Origin: Pseudomonadota bacterium
GTDB taxonomy: Bacteria > Bdellovibrionota_B > Oligoflexia > Silvanigrellales > Silvanigrellaceae
Direction: 5' to 3'
Assembly: GCA_009926615.1 (NCBI GenBank)
Contig: RFOM01000007.1
Span: 1-64,000, forward strand
DNA length: 64,000 bases
Shown here: one piece after another, positions 26,416 to 35,685 of the stretch
Layout of the letters: each line of letters opens with the position of its first letter
Numbering within the stretch: the stretch's first letter is position 1
Notes under the pieces: model-generated
Told to the model about the DNA's origin: nothing
Database searches by the model: none
Seen by the model: only the letters and a program-made list of their open reading frames with translations
Program-made: the position numbers and the translations under genes

Positions 26416-27213
26416 ATGAATACGCAAAGACAAAATTCGCTTCAGACTTTTCCGCAGGAACGCCTGTTTGCACAAGTCGGTGCCGACAGCACCCTTGCGT
26501 TCTCGCGCGGACAAAATCCGAGCGTCAGAGATTCACTCGCAACATCGGGCTGGCTTCTTGGACTCAACGGAGTCCATATCGGCGAAGACATGCGCCTTTA
26601 TCCGGGTCCGAACTCCATCGGTTCCTCGGCACGATGCGACGTTGTTGTCACGGCACCCGAAACAGGCCGGCAGCACGCTGTTCTCGATGTGCTTTCGGGC
26701 GAATCGGCGATCATTTTTCCGGGCTCAAGTCAGCGCCCGCTTTATGTAAACGACGAAATTTGCGAAAAGGCGACTCCGGTCTGCGACGGTGATGTTATTC
26801 AAACCGGCGATCAGTATTTCGCTTTTGTATCGCTTCTCCCGCTGCCCTCAAATGACCGCAGAACAATTTGTTTCCGCGAAAGACTGAATCCGAAAACACC
26901 GTGCACAATCGGCTGGCTTGTTGAAGTCAACAGCGCCCGTGCAGGAAGAGATTTTCGTCTGTTTGCAGGCGAAAACCGGATTGGAAGTCAAAAGGGACTT
27001 GAAATTTTTATTCCGGAACAGTCTGTCAAAGAGAGGCATTGTGTCATCACACGGCACACTGAAAACTGGACGATCGTCCCTTTGTCAGTAACTGACCAGC
27101 TCTATGTAAACGGTGTTCCGACAACCGGCACTGGATTGGAAAATGGTGACATCATCAACATTGCCGGAACAGAATTTATGTTCCGCTGCTTAAAGGTGGC
27201 TTTTGCCCGATGA
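26416..27213 (+). CDS. Tandem FHA-domain protein
   Basis: Cytosolic phosphothreonine-binding type protein with two FHA domains, about 46-140 and 165-260. The first has NSIGSSARCDVVV, GRQHAVLD and a GDVIQTGDQYFAF ending; the second has NRIGSQKG, VKERHCVI and GDIINIAGTEFMFR. Both keep the H of the R-x-H motif, but the Arg normally next to the first Gly is Ser in both, so phosphopeptide binding may be altered. No signal peptide. It overlaps the next gene by ATGA, so expression is coupled to a membrane FHA protein. It may be the soluble adaptor of the cassette. Confidence 0.85.
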   Translation: MNTQRQNSLQTFPQERLFAQVGADSTLAFSRGQNPSVRDSLATSGWLLGLNGVHIGEDMRLYPGPNSIGSSARCDVVVTAPETGRQHAVLDVLSGESAIIFPGSSQRPLYVNDEICEKATPVCDGDVIQTGDQYFAFVSLLPLPSNDRRTICFRERLNPKTPCTIGWLVEVNSARAGRDFRLFAGENRIGSQKGLEIFIPEQSVKERHCVITRHTENWTIVPLSVTDQLYVNGVPTTGTGLENGDIINIAGTEFMFRCLKVAFAR

Positions 27214-28736
27214 AAGCGTTGACCGTTTTTAATCCAAGATTTCTTTCAGTTGCCCTGACGGCGCTGTGCGGTCCGGTTGCGTTTGCACAGCCGCAACGTT
27301 CAATGATCCTCCGGTCGCTTGAACGCGAAAGTGAAACTCATCTCAAGATCCGCGCTTCGGCACTCGAAACCGACCAAACCGGCGTTTTTCCGATCTCAAC
27401 TTTGGAAAAGAACTCGTTCACAGTCGGCTTCGACGATGAAAACATCGATTCGTCGGCCATCGGACTGAGCACATTTGACAGTGCGCGAAGGGCAAACCAC
27501 AGGGCTGTCGTCTGGGCGTACGATGCGACCGGCGTCAAGACAATGAAAGGCCTCAACAAAGAACTCAGGGCACTGACAGCTCAGGAATTCATCGGATTCA
27601 ATTCGGATTTTATTTCAGTGCTGGGAGTTGCTCCCTCAAAAACTTTTGAGCGGGTGCTGCTGGATAATTCCAATCAGGAAAATGTTCTTGCCTTGCAGCG
27701 CAAACTCCTTTCCGATCCGACCGAGGTTCCGCCGCAGGCCGTGTTTCAGGATTCGGCTGTCTGCGTCGCAGCGGAGAAGTTTGAAAAATGGAGTTCAGCG
27801 GGCCTTAAACCCTCGGATCAAAAACTTCTGCTGCTGATCGGCGGTGCGCTGCAGGGAAGCGAAACCCAAAAACAGCGCAACACCGCCTGTGTTCAAAAAC
27901 TTTTAAACTCCGGCGTTGTCATTCATCAGATTATTTTTGCAAAGCCGGCAACATTCAAAGAACGGCATTGGACTTCTGAATCGGATGCCGTGAATCAAGG
28001 CGCCGTCTACCGCGTCGTCGATATTCAGGGTGCCTCAAGGGCACTGCAGGCGACCAGAAATATTCTTGACAAAGAATACCTGATCAGTGCTCAGATTCCT
28101 TCGAAAATCCTCGGCGGCGGAATCGAAAATTCCACAATGCTCAAACTCAGCGCCAACTATCACGGCGATATTTTCAAAACAAAAGACCGGCTGCTGAGAC
28201 TTGCCGTAAAACCCTCGGACGGGCTTTTGCTGCAATCGCCGCCGCAAGGTCAGACACCTTTTTTGAATCCTCCCAGAATGAATGTCATCGACGACACAAG
28301 AGCCCTTTCACTCAACGCATGGTTCGAGTGGCTTTCAACCGCAGTACTGATTGGGGTGATCGTAACCATACGGCACATCAAACGGATGGAGTACGGAATT
28401 TTTCCGGTCAACAGCGAAGATGATGTCCACGATTCATCAGACGGCCCGCTGCTGCTTGTCCTGAGCGGTGCCGATCGCGGACGCGAATTCCGCATCAAAC
28501 AAAGAACGGTCGTCTTCGGACGGGGTATGCTGTGCGATCTGCGTCTCAACAGCAGAACAATCAAACGAAAACACGGCTGTCTGAAATTCGAAGGCGACAA
28601 AGCCGTCATCGAAGATCTTTCAAACGGCGGTATTGCCGTTAACGGCCGTCCTCTGAGACACGTCCGCGTCATCGGTCATGGCTCGGTCATTCAGCTGGGC
28701 GACATGCACTTACTTTTCCGTTGTGGTGAAACATGA
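27210..28736 (+). CDS. Periplasmic domain, membrane anchor and C-terminal FHA protein
   Basis: Type I-like membrane protein. Residues 1-26 are a signal peptide ending in VAFAQ. The roughly 340-residue periplasmic part has a vWA-like feel (HRAVVWAYDATGVKTMKG, LLLLIGGALQGSE) but no clear metal motif, so this is tentative. One membrane span lies at about 370-390 (WLSTAVLIGVIVTIRHI). The cytosolic FHA domain (about 408-505) has GRG at 437-439, TIKRKHGCLKF and VNGRPL, near-canonical with Thr in place of Ser. It overlaps both flanking FHA genes by four bases. The layout suggests transmission of an outside state to an inside phosphopeptide reader, or the reverse. Confidence 0.8.
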   Translation: MKALTVFNPRFLSVALTALCGPVAFAQPQRSMILRSLERESETHLKIRASALETDQTGVFPISTLEKNSFTVGFDDENIDSSAIGLSTFDSARRANHRAVVWAYDATGVKTMKGLNKELRALTAQEFIGFNSDFISVLGVAPSKTFERVLLDNSNQENVLALQRKLLSDPTEVPPQAVFQDSAVCVAAEKFEKWSSAGLKPSDQKLLLLIGGALQGSETQKQRNTACVQKLLNSGVVIHQIIFAKPATFKERHWTSESDAVNQGAVYRVVDIQGASRALQATRNILDKEYLISAQIPSKILGGGIENSTMLKLSANYHGDIFKTKDRLLRLAVKPSDGLLLQSPPQGQTPFLNPPRMNVIDDTRALSLNAWFEWLSTAVLIGVIVTIRHIKRMEYGIFPVNSEDDVHDSSDGPLLLVLSGADRGREFRIKQRTVVFGRGMLCDLRLNSRTIKRKHGCLKFEGDKAVIEDLSNGGIAVNGRPLRHVRVIGHGSVIQLGDMHLLFRCGET

Positions 28737-29986
28737 AAGACACTCAGCCCTTTCTGCTCAGATTCACAAGCGGCTCTATGGCGACAAGGCATTTCACCTT
28801 GCTGCAGGGCGAAACTTACATCATCGGCTCGCACTCGGACGCTGACATCCGGATCGACGGTGATCCGACCGTCAGCAGACGCCATGCCTGCATCAGTTTA
28901 ATGAACAACGGCCGCATGACCATCACCGATTTGGGCAGCACAAACGGCACGGGAATCAACGGTAAACCGGTCAAACGCGACGGCCGTCTGAAGAACGGCG
29001 ATACTTTGCATCTGGGACTCAACACCCGTTGTCTTCTGTTGCCTTGGTCGGCTCTCGAATCCAGCCTTCCACCTGAAATATCTTCAGGCTTTCAGCTGAT
29101 CCCAAAGGAAACAAGACAAAATCAAAACGCTCTGAAAATGACCGCTCCGCTGTGGTTTACCGTTGCAGGATTTTGCATCGGCGGGGTTTGTTTCAGCATC
29201 TGGCAGGTCATGGACAATCCGCATAGCGTATTCGCTCGGACAACCTTTTCGGCACCTGCCAAAAACCTTCCCGTGCCGGAAGCCAAAACACAGCCTGTCG
29301 CAGCGACGGAATTGAAGCAGGAGTCGCAAAACAATCAAAAGGACGTCGACGTTCCTTTGGTGACAAGCCACTTTGTCTGGGACGAGATCGTCAACATATC
29401 CCAACGCTTCGGTGAAATTCCGCCTTCGGCGCTCGATCCGCAGTTCCTGAGCGAAGTTGAGCACTGGATTTCCTTTTACACAAAAAACAACAGGCATACG
29501 GAACTTCTCAAAAGGCGCGACGTCGTCTGGGATAAAATTCAAAAAATTTTGCAGTCGCACGGTCTGCCGTCCGAGTTGGGATACATCGTCTGGGTTGAAT
29601 CCGCATTCGACACACAGGCAGTCAGTCACGCCGGAGCAGTCGGTCTGTGGCAGTTCATTGAGAGCACGGGGCACGAATACGGGCTCGTCAATGCCAACGG
29701 CGTTGCCGGCGATACCCGCAGACAGGTCGAATCGAGCACGCATGCCGCTGCTCGTTACCTGAATGCCTTGCTGGGAATGTTCGGAAACCGCCGTTACCTA
29801 TTGGCACTGGCCGCCTACAATGCCGGACAAAACCGGATCAAGCGGCAGGAGATTAGCGAGAGTATAAAAACTGCAAAGAAAGTGGATTTCTGGCACTTAA
29901 AAGAAAAGCTGCCAAAAGAAACTTTGGACTACGTGCCCAAAGTCTTGGCAGCTATCATTATCGGACGAAATCCCGAGAACTGGTGA
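28733..29986 (+). CDS. FHA domain - membrane segment - MltD-like lytic transglycosylase fusion
   Basis: A cytosolic FHA domain (about 1-105) with YIIGSHSDADIRIDG, TVSRRHACI and DLGSTNGTGING is followed by a single membrane span (about 136-160), a Pro/Gln/Lys-rich linker and a periplasmic SLT lytic transglycosylase domain (about 275-405). Catalytic Glu289 lies in WVESAFDTQAVSHAGAVGLW, the typical ES...AxSxAGAxGLWQF motif, and ALAAYNAGQNRI follows as expected. Lytic transglycosylases cleave peptidoglycan glycan strands. Joining one to an intracellular phosphothreonine-binding module is unusual and suggests control of wall cleavage from the cytosol. The FHA Ser48, His51, Asn71 and Gly72 are kept, while the first-loop Arg is Ser33. 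It starts by ATGA overlap with the previous gene. Confidence 0.9.
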   Translation: MKDTQPFLLRFTSGSMATRHFTLLQGETYIIGSHSDADIRIDGDPTVSRRHACISLMNNGRMTITDLGSTNGTGINGKPVKRDGRLKNGDTLHLGLNTRCLLLPWSALESSLPPEISSGFQLIPKETRQNQNALKMTAPLWFTVAGFCIGGVCFSIWQVMDNPHSVFARTTFSAPAKNLPVPEAKTQPVAATELKQESQNNQKDVDVPLVTSHFVWDEIVNISQRFGEIPPSALDPQFLSEVEHWISFYTKNNRHTELLKRRDVVWDKIQKILQSHGLPSELGYIVWVESAFDTQAVSHAGAVGLWQFIESTGHEYGLVNANGVAGDTRRQVESSTHAAARYLNALLGMFGNRRYLLALAAYNAGQNRIKRQEISESIKTAKKVDFWHLKEKLPKETLDYVPKVLAAIIIGRNPENW

Positions 29987-29990
29987 ACTC

Positions 29991-30011
29991 CCCTGCAATC
30001 AGTCTGCAGGG
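29991..30011. terminator. Hairpin between convergent genes
   Basis: CCCTGCA and TGCAGGG form a 7-bp stem with a 7-base loop spanning the GSIII stop codon, 13 bases beyond the FHA-transglycosylase stop. No T-run follows on either strand, so it may weaken readthrough or act with Rho. Confidence 0.35.
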
Positions 30012-32200
30012 AAGAGCATGTCCTGATAGGTCGGGAACGGCCATTTGCCGGCAGGCAACAAAGCTTCGATTTGGTCTGCCGTAGTGCGCAGTTCTTCGAG
30101 CTTGGGCAGCAGCTGTTCGGCAATTGCCTTGGCCGTTTTGGGCAAAGCGTGGTGATCGAGGGCATCATCGGATGTGACCCGATCATAACCCGCGCGCAAC
30201 GCCGAGAGAGAGGTTTCAAAGCGGACAGCAAGTTGCCCCAGTTCGCCGGCAAGTTTCTGCGCTGGAGTCGAAATGTGCAGACGCGCTGCCGAATCTCCCA
30301 AGGCAACCAACTCGCTCAGATAACCGAGAGTGCATGGCAGAATTCCGGTTTGAGCCATTTCAACTGCGACGTTGATTTCGATGAGGCGCTGCTTGATGTA
30401 GCGCTCCCATTGAATTGCCGCGCGGCTTTCAAGGTCGGTGGGTGTCAGCGTTCCGGTTTCGACAAGGAATTGGGTTTTCTTGGTGTCCGTCCAGACGCCG
30501 AGTGCCGAAGGCGTGTCGGCAAGATTGCCAAGACCGCGACGCGCAGCTTCATCACGCCATTCCTGAGAGTAACCGTTACCCTCAAAGCGGATGTTGCGGG
30601 TATCGCGAACCACTTCGCGCAGAATTTCAAAAACAGCTTCAGGAGAAACCACTCCGCCCTTGGCGCGTGCAGTCAACTTGGCGTTGACTTTTGTCAGGCC
30701 GGCAGTCACGGCTGCATTGAGGATTGCTGTCGGGAAGCTGATTGGCGCACTTGATCCGACGGCGCGGAATTCGAATTTGTTGCCGGTGAAGGCGAACGGT
30801 GACGTGCGGTTGCGGTCGGTGTTGTCGAGCGCAACGTGCTGCAGGTGGTTCACACCCAAATCAAGCAGCGCTCTCTCTGCAGAAACATTGTCACCCTTGC
30901 CGGCTTCAATGGCATTGAGAATTTTGTCGAGTGTGTCGCCGAGGAAGCAGCTGATGATCGCCGGAGGTGCTTCGTTTGCGCCGAGACGGTGATCGTTGCC
31001 TGACGATGCAACAGAAGCACGGAGCGCATCCGCGTTGTCGTAAATACCCTGCATCACACCGCAGAGGAAGGTCAAAAAGACGAGGTTCTGATGGGGAGTG
31101 TTGCCGGGATCGAGCAGGTTGCGTCCCGTAGAGTCAGACATCGACCAGTTGACGTGCTTGCCGCTTCCGTTGACTCCCGCAAAAGGCTTCTCGTGCAAAA
31201 GAACCGAGAAATTATGGCGGGCACCGACGGTGCGGAGAACTTTCATCAACAGCTGATTGTGGTCGGCCGCGATGTTTGAGCCTTCAAAAATCGGAGCAAC
31301 TTCAAACTGACCGGGGGCAACTTCGTTGTGACGCGTTTTGATCGGCACGCCGACTTTGTAAAGTTCAACTTCGAGCTCGTTGATGAAAGCATGAACACGC
31401 GTCGGAATGTGACCGAAATAGTGATCCTCAAGCTCCTGACCCTTGGCAGGACGCTTTCCGAAAACTGTTCTGCCTGAAAGGCGAAGGTCAGCGCGGGCCA
31501 TAGCCTGCTCGCGGGAAACAACAAAAAATTCCTGTTCCGCACCGACGGTTGTGATCACGCTTGTCACATTCTTTTCGCCGAGCAGGTGAAGGGTCTTGAC
31601 GGCTTCTTTGTTGAGCGAATCGTTTGAACGGAGCAGCGGAGTTTTAAAGTCGAGCGCATCGCCGTGATAGCTGATGAAGACCGACGGGATGTAAAGTGTG
31701 CGGCCGTTTTCGGTTTCCATAATGAACATCGGACTGCTCGGATCCCAGCTCGTATATCCGCGGGCTTCGAACGTGGAACGCATACCGCCCGAAGGGAAGC
31801 TGGATGCATCCGGCTCACTCTGCAGGAGTTCCTTGCCTGTAAAACGCTCAATCGGATAACCGTTTTTATCGAGCCAAAGGAACGCATCGTGTTTTTCCGC
31901 AGTCGTTCCGGTCTGGGGCTGGAACCAGTGACAATAGTGGGTCGCACCCTTCTCAATAGCCCATTCGCGGGCAGCCGACGCAATACGCTCGGCGAGAGTC
32001 GCATCGATTTTGCCGCCCAGCTTCATTACTTTGCTGATAGTTTCCAAGTCATGCGAACTCAGTTTTTTCGCCATCGCACGAAGGTCAAAGACATTCGCAC
32101 CGAAATAGTCGGCCAAACGCGCCAACGAACCGTCCACATTGCGCGGGCGTTCAAAGGTTCGCACTGAAGGAAAATGAGCTGTCGTCTTACCCGTCGGCAT
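29999..32200 (-). CDS. glnN: Type III glutamine synthetase
   Basis: ATP-dependent ligation of ammonia to glutamate, using the long GSIII form (733 residues; GSI is about 470). Recognisable GSIII segments are EKGATHYCHWFQPQTG near 90, the active-site VGAEQEFFVV, GSGKHVNWSMSDSTGRNLL and LGANEAPPAIISCFLG. Start ATG 32200 follows AAGGGGTAATT; longer frames add MILTKGVI only. No GlnK or NtrBC gene is adjacent. Convergent with the FHA cassette. Confidence 0.95.
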   Translation of the reverse strand: MPTGKTTAHFPSVRTFERPRNVDGSLARLADYFGANVFDLRAMAKKLSSHDLETISKVMKLGGKIDATLAERIASAAREWAIEKGATHYCHWFQPQTGTTAEKHDAFLWLDKNGYPIERFTGKELLQSEPDASSFPSGGMRSTFEARGYTSWDPSSPMFIMETENGRTLYIPSVFISYHGDALDFKTPLLRSNDSLNKEAVKTLHLLGEKNVTSVITTVGAEQEFFVVSREQAMARADLRLSGRTVFGKRPAKGQELEDHYFGHIPTRVHAFINELEVELYKVGVPIKTRHNEVAPGQFEVAPIFEGSNIAADHNQLLMKVLRTVGARHNFSVLLHEKPFAGVNGSGKHVNWSMSDSTGRNLLDPGNTPHQNLVFLTFLCGVMQGIYDNADALRASVASSGNDHRLGANEAPPAIISCFLGDTLDKILNAIEAGKGDNVSAERALLDLGVNHLQHVALDNTDRNRTSPFAFTGNKFEFRAVGSSAPISFPTAILNAAVTAGLTKVNAKLTARAKGGVVSPEAVFEILREVVRDTRNIRFEGNGYSQEWRDEAARRGLGNLADTPSALGVWTDTKKTQFLVETGTLTPTDLESRAAIQWERYIKQRLIEINVAVEMAQTGILPCTLGYLSELVALGDSAARLHISTPAQKLAGELGQLAVRFETSLSALRAGYDRVTSDDALDHHALPKTAKAIAEQLLPKLEELRTTADQIEALLPAGKWPFPTYQDMLFPAD

Positions 32201-32350
32201 AATTACCCCTTTGGTTAAAATCACACGAATGACTCAATAAACTGTCGAAATCTGAAATAGCTGCGCTCTCGATAGCACAGCACCGGTTTCAGACAAGCAA
32301 TGACCATGTGTTTTAACTGAAAATGAAAAACTTTACAGCAGTAATGCTGA

Positions 32351-33280
32351 TCAATCGTGGGAACCGGACCGGTTCCAGCGCAGCGACCGGACTAAAAAAT
32401 TATGTTCCGGCGACACAATCGCATTCAAAAGACCAAATCCGAGAGGCCACTGGACCAGCTCTCCCAAGCCGATTTTCAATCCTCGTCCGAAAACCGAGCG
32501 GCCGGCCGAAAGCTGAACATTGACAATTGCGCGGCCTATCGATGCCGAAAAGACCATTCCCGAAAAGGTCTGAAGCAAAAACATCATAATGGCTGCCACG
32601 GTGAGAGTCTGAGTCATGAGCACCATCCAGCCCAGAGAACCGACCTGAACCGCCTGATTCGGATCAAACTTTACCAGCGTTGGAAATTTATGAGCAAGAA
32701 GTCCCGTAAACGGAATACTTGCCGACAGGGTAAATCCGGCGATCAGACACGTGATTACAATCAGCGTATCGAAAAACCATGCCGTCAGACTTTGAATCAG
32801 CGAGGGCGGCCGCGGTTTTTGCGGAGGCGAAATAAATGATTTTACCGACGGCACGGCTGCCGCCCTGACCAGCGCCTGACTGAGCTGTTCTTTTTGAAGC
32901 TGCGACGAGCGGCGCACCTGCTGGTTCATGGCTTCGCGCCTTTGGGCCAGCTGATCGGGAAGATCAATCTCGCTCAAAACAGGGATTTCAATTTCACGGA
33001 CAACAGTTTTTTCTTCCGCAAATTGCAGACCGTCACCGGTCGGTCCCAAGATTTGCCCGAAACCCGAATTGGAATTGGAAGGAAAATTGGACGGAGAGCG
33101 GCGCTGGGTCGCCTGTCGTGCAACGACCAGTGCACGTTCGCGAATTGCGTTGGCGCCAAATCCAAGTCCGCCGTGCAGGGGCTGCAGCCGTGAGGTCAGT
33201 CGTCTGCGCAGGGTGGACGACCGCGGCTGTTGAGGCGCAGCTCTCTCTTTCCGGAAGTTTCCGTCCATCGGATACATCAC
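32351..33280 (-). CDS. RDD-like membrane protein
   Basis: Integral inner-membrane protein with a charged, Arg/Gln-rich N-terminal region of about 160 residues and three or four membrane spans (near 170-190, 215-240 and 280-300). The segments AWFFDTLIVITCLIAG and the VNVQLSAGRSVFGRGLKI loop resemble the RDD family, although the first D of the RDD set is not clear. The GTG start overlaps the TGA of the upstream DHH gene, so it is translationally coupled. Function unknown. Confidence 0.6.
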   Translation of the reverse strand: MMYPMDGNFRKERAAPQQPRSSTLRRRLTSRLQPLHGGLGFGANAIRERALVVARQATQRRSPSNFPSNSNSGFGQILGPTGDGLQFAEEKTVVREIEIPVLSEIDLPDQLAQRREAMNQQVRRSSQLQKEQLSQALVRAAAVPSVKSFISPPQKPRPPSLIQSLTAWFFDTLIVITCLIAGFTLSASIPFTGLLAHKFPTLVKFDPNQAVQVGSLGWMVLMTQTLTVAAIMMFLLQTFSGMVFSASIGRAIVNVQLSAGRSVFGRGLKIGLGELVQWPLGFGLLNAIVSPEHNFLVRSLRWNRSGSHD

Positions 33281-34707
33281 ACTGCCTCCTGAAGAAACAT
33301 ACTCAACACAACGTCACGCACGGCCAGTGCCGAAAGACTGCCGAAGCGGTTCTTCCATTCGGCCTGCGGGAAAATGGCCTTGGCCATGGTTCTATGTCCC
33401 CCGCCAAGCCCCCAGCCGTTGATGACGCGTTTAACAACGTCACCGGCATTCTTGACGTAACCGACGTTACGGACACTCATCACAACATTTCCGTCATAAA
33501 GGCCCGCACACACAACCCACTCCACATCTTCAAACTGAAGCAGGAAGTCCGCCACCTGCGGAATCAGGTCTTCTCTTTCGACCTGCCCCAGACAACTCAC
33601 GACGACACCCGATTCGCAAACCATTTGCCGAAGTGCATCCGCCAAAACAGGTGCAAACTTCATCGGCAATTCAGGCTTTTCAATTCGCCTGAGCAAATTG
33701 TAGTTGATGCTCGGATACAGCGAGACAAAAGCATCGAGATCGGCATCAATCACTTCACGGTTAAGCAGGAGCGTATCAGCCTTTATGCCATACAACAATG
33801 CAGTTGCAAGCCTTTGTCCGATGGGACAGGCCGCAGCTCTCAAATATTCCGTGAGAATTGTTGAGGTTGCACCATACTGATGGCGAATATCGACAAAAGG
33901 AATGTTCGGATAGGGATTGGAATTGGACGTCGGGTGGTGGTCAATCACAGCGTCGACACGCCCGAGTGAAAAGCCGAAGTGGGACGGTTGCGTATCGAGC
34001 ATTGCAACCCTGTCGAATTCAGTCAGTTCCTTCGGCGTAATGCGCATAACTTCAATATCCAGCAATCTCATCATCGCCAGATTTTCAGGACGCGTGACCT
34101 TGCCGAAACTCACAATCGGAGTTGAAACTTTATTTCGGCCGAGAATCGTTCGCAGGGCGAGTGCAGAGGCAAGACCGTCGGGATCAGGGTCGGGCTGGAC
34201 GAGCAGCGCAATGCGGTCGCCTTCCCCGAGGACTTGCCGGACTTCCTTGACCAAGTGGGTCGTCTGAATGTGCCTGAGCTCCGCACCGACGGGGCGGCTC
34301 AGGAGTTCTGCCCAAGTCAGAATCAGTTCGCGTCCGCCGGCCAGCTGGCGGGGACTTTCTTCGGGATGCCCGTGTTTCAGGGAAAGAATGATGGCTTCGG
34401 GAAGATCGTCGAGAATATGCCGTCTGGACGTCCGGTGTTCATCTGCATCGCGAAATGCAAGAACCACGCAAATCGGATCGTATTCGGCCCACTGCTTGTA
34501 GAAGACCGTTTTGCCGATTTCGCCTTTGGCGATCAGGTCTTCGCCGCCGATGGCCTCGCATGCTTCTACAATTTCATCCTGTAATGTCGAGCTTTTGGAG
34601 GGACACCAGACTCTCACGTCCATGTTGCGCGGCTGCAAATGGACAAGAGTAGACACCAGTTCGGCGTCGTCCGTGAGGACAAGAAAAAGGCCTGACTTCG
34701 CGTCCAT
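33277..34707 (-). CDS. DHH-family phosphoesterase with an extra N-terminal domain
   Basis: Probable oligoribonuclease or pAp phosphatase of the NrnA type. Catalytic motifs are PDPDPDGLASALA, DTQPSH, VIDHHPTSNS and the DHHA1 motif GGGHRTMAKAI. About 150 residues precede them (DAKSGLFLVLTDDAELVSTL, then VRVWCPSKS, CVVLAFRD), looking like a receiver- or TrkA-N-like fold without obvious catalytic residues. The start is ATG 34707 after GAAGGG. Coupled to the downstream RDD-like gene. Confidence 0.85.
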   Translation of the reverse strand: MDAKSGLFLVLTDDAELVSTLVHLQPRNMDVRVWCPSKSSTLQDEIVEACEAIGGEDLIAKGEIGKTVFYKQWAEYDPICVVLAFRDADEHRTSRRHILDDLPEAIILSLKHGHPEESPRQLAGGRELILTWAELLSRPVGAELRHIQTTHLVKEVRQVLGEGDRIALLVQPDPDPDGLASALALRTILGRNKVSTPIVSFGKVTRPENLAMMRLLDIEVMRITPKELTEFDRVAMLDTQPSHFGFSLGRVDAVIDHHPTSNSNPYPNIPFVDIRHQYGATSTILTEYLRAAACPIGQRLATALLYGIKADTLLLNREVIDADLDAFVSLYPSINYNLLRRIEKPELPMKFAPVLADALRQMVCESGVVVSCLGQVEREDLIPQVADFLLQFEDVEWVVCAGLYDGNVVMSVRNVGYVKNAGDVVKRVINGWGLGGGHRTMAKAIFPQAEWKNRFGSLSALAVRDVVLSMFLQEAV

Positions 34708-34870
34708 TAATAATTTACCCTTCAAAGCGCTTGAAAAGTATCTCCGGAGACAGCTCCGACGTTAACACAAAAAATGTTGAACCCAACAGTCTCCTGATGT
34801 AGCACACGTCATCGGGAAATCTTACCCGACCCTGCTAAATTTCACCCTTTTATCATGTGGAATCAGATAG

Positions 34871-35620
34871 ATGTCACAGATTCTCGGTTTCAATAACCTG
34901 ACAAAAGCTCTCAGCTTTAACCTGTACGATTTTGCAGTGGCAACAAACGAAGAAGAACGCGCGTCATACATCAGATACATTGATGAGCGCTACAGTGCGA
35001 AACAAATTGAAGCAATGCTGATCCGGATAGCCGAAATCATGGACGCCACCGTGCTGAATGTTTCCAGCAAGGACTTTGACCCTTGGGGAGCGAGCGTCGT
35101 TCTGCTGATGAGTGATGCCAAAGCGGGCGAGCACGCCAATCTTATGGCCCAGAGCACCGTGAACATCCATCTCGATAAAAGCCACATTTGCGCCCACACA
35201 TACCCCGACAGTCTTGATCCCAACGGAATTTGCTCGTTTCGGGTCGATATCGATATCGCAACCTGCGGCAGCATAACCCCTCTGTACGCTCTGGATTTTA
35301 TGTTCAAAGCTTTCGAGAGCGACGTGGTTGTCTGTGACTACGTTGTCCGCGGATTCACCCGCGCCAAAGACGGCAGCAAGCTCTACATGGACCACGACAT
35401 AAGCTCTATCAGGGATTTTATTTCTCCCAATATTCTGAAGCAGTATTCAACTGCCGACGACAACAATCCTGCCAACGTAACGTACCAAACCAAATTTGTG
35501 CGCAGTGAGCTCGACGAAACGAGCTATTTCCGGAATCCCTATCAGGTTCCGGCCGAAGTCCGCGCGCAAAAAATGGCGCTGATCCGCAAAGAAATGGAAG
35601 CAATTTTCGCTTCAAAATAA
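34871..35620 (+). CDS. speD: S-adenosylmethionine decarboxylase proenzyme
   Basis: Makes decarboxylated SAM, the aminopropyl donor for spermidine. The start GFNNLTKALSFNLYD and the self-cleavage site LDKSHICAHTYPD match the E. coli-type class 1b enzyme; Ser104 would become the pyruvoyl group. At 249 residues it is close to the 264 of E. coli. No speE is adjacent. It stands alone between a divergent DHH gene and a bidirectional terminator. Confidence 0.96.
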   Translation: MSQILGFNNLTKALSFNLYDFAVATNEEERASYIRYIDERYSAKQIEAMLIRIAEIMDATVLNVSSKDFDPWGASVVLLMSDAKAGEHANLMAQSTVNIHLDKSHICAHTYPDSLDPNGICSFRVDIDIATCGSITPLYALDFMFKAFESDVVVCDYVVRGFTRAKDGSKLYMDHDISSIRDFISPNILKQYSTADDNNPANVTYQTKFVRSELDETSYFRNPYQVPAEVRAQKMALIRKEMEAIFASK

Positions 35621-35647
35621 TCCGGACAAAATTGCCTGCACTGATTT

Positions 35648-35685
35648 AAAATGCGCGGAATTCTTTTCAGAGTTCCGCGCATTTT
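35648..35685. terminator. Bidirectional terminator between speD and the L,D-transpeptidase gene
   Basis: A perfect 13-bp stem (AAAATGCGCGGAA and TTCCGCGCATTTT) with a 12-base loop gives T-rich tails on both strands. It overlaps the last codons of the transpeptidase gene. Confidence 0.85.

Noticed and set aside
26416-29986. Type VI secretion locus (FHA proteins occur in some)
   Set aside because: No Tss, Hcp, VgrG or ClpV genes are present next to the FHA cassette.
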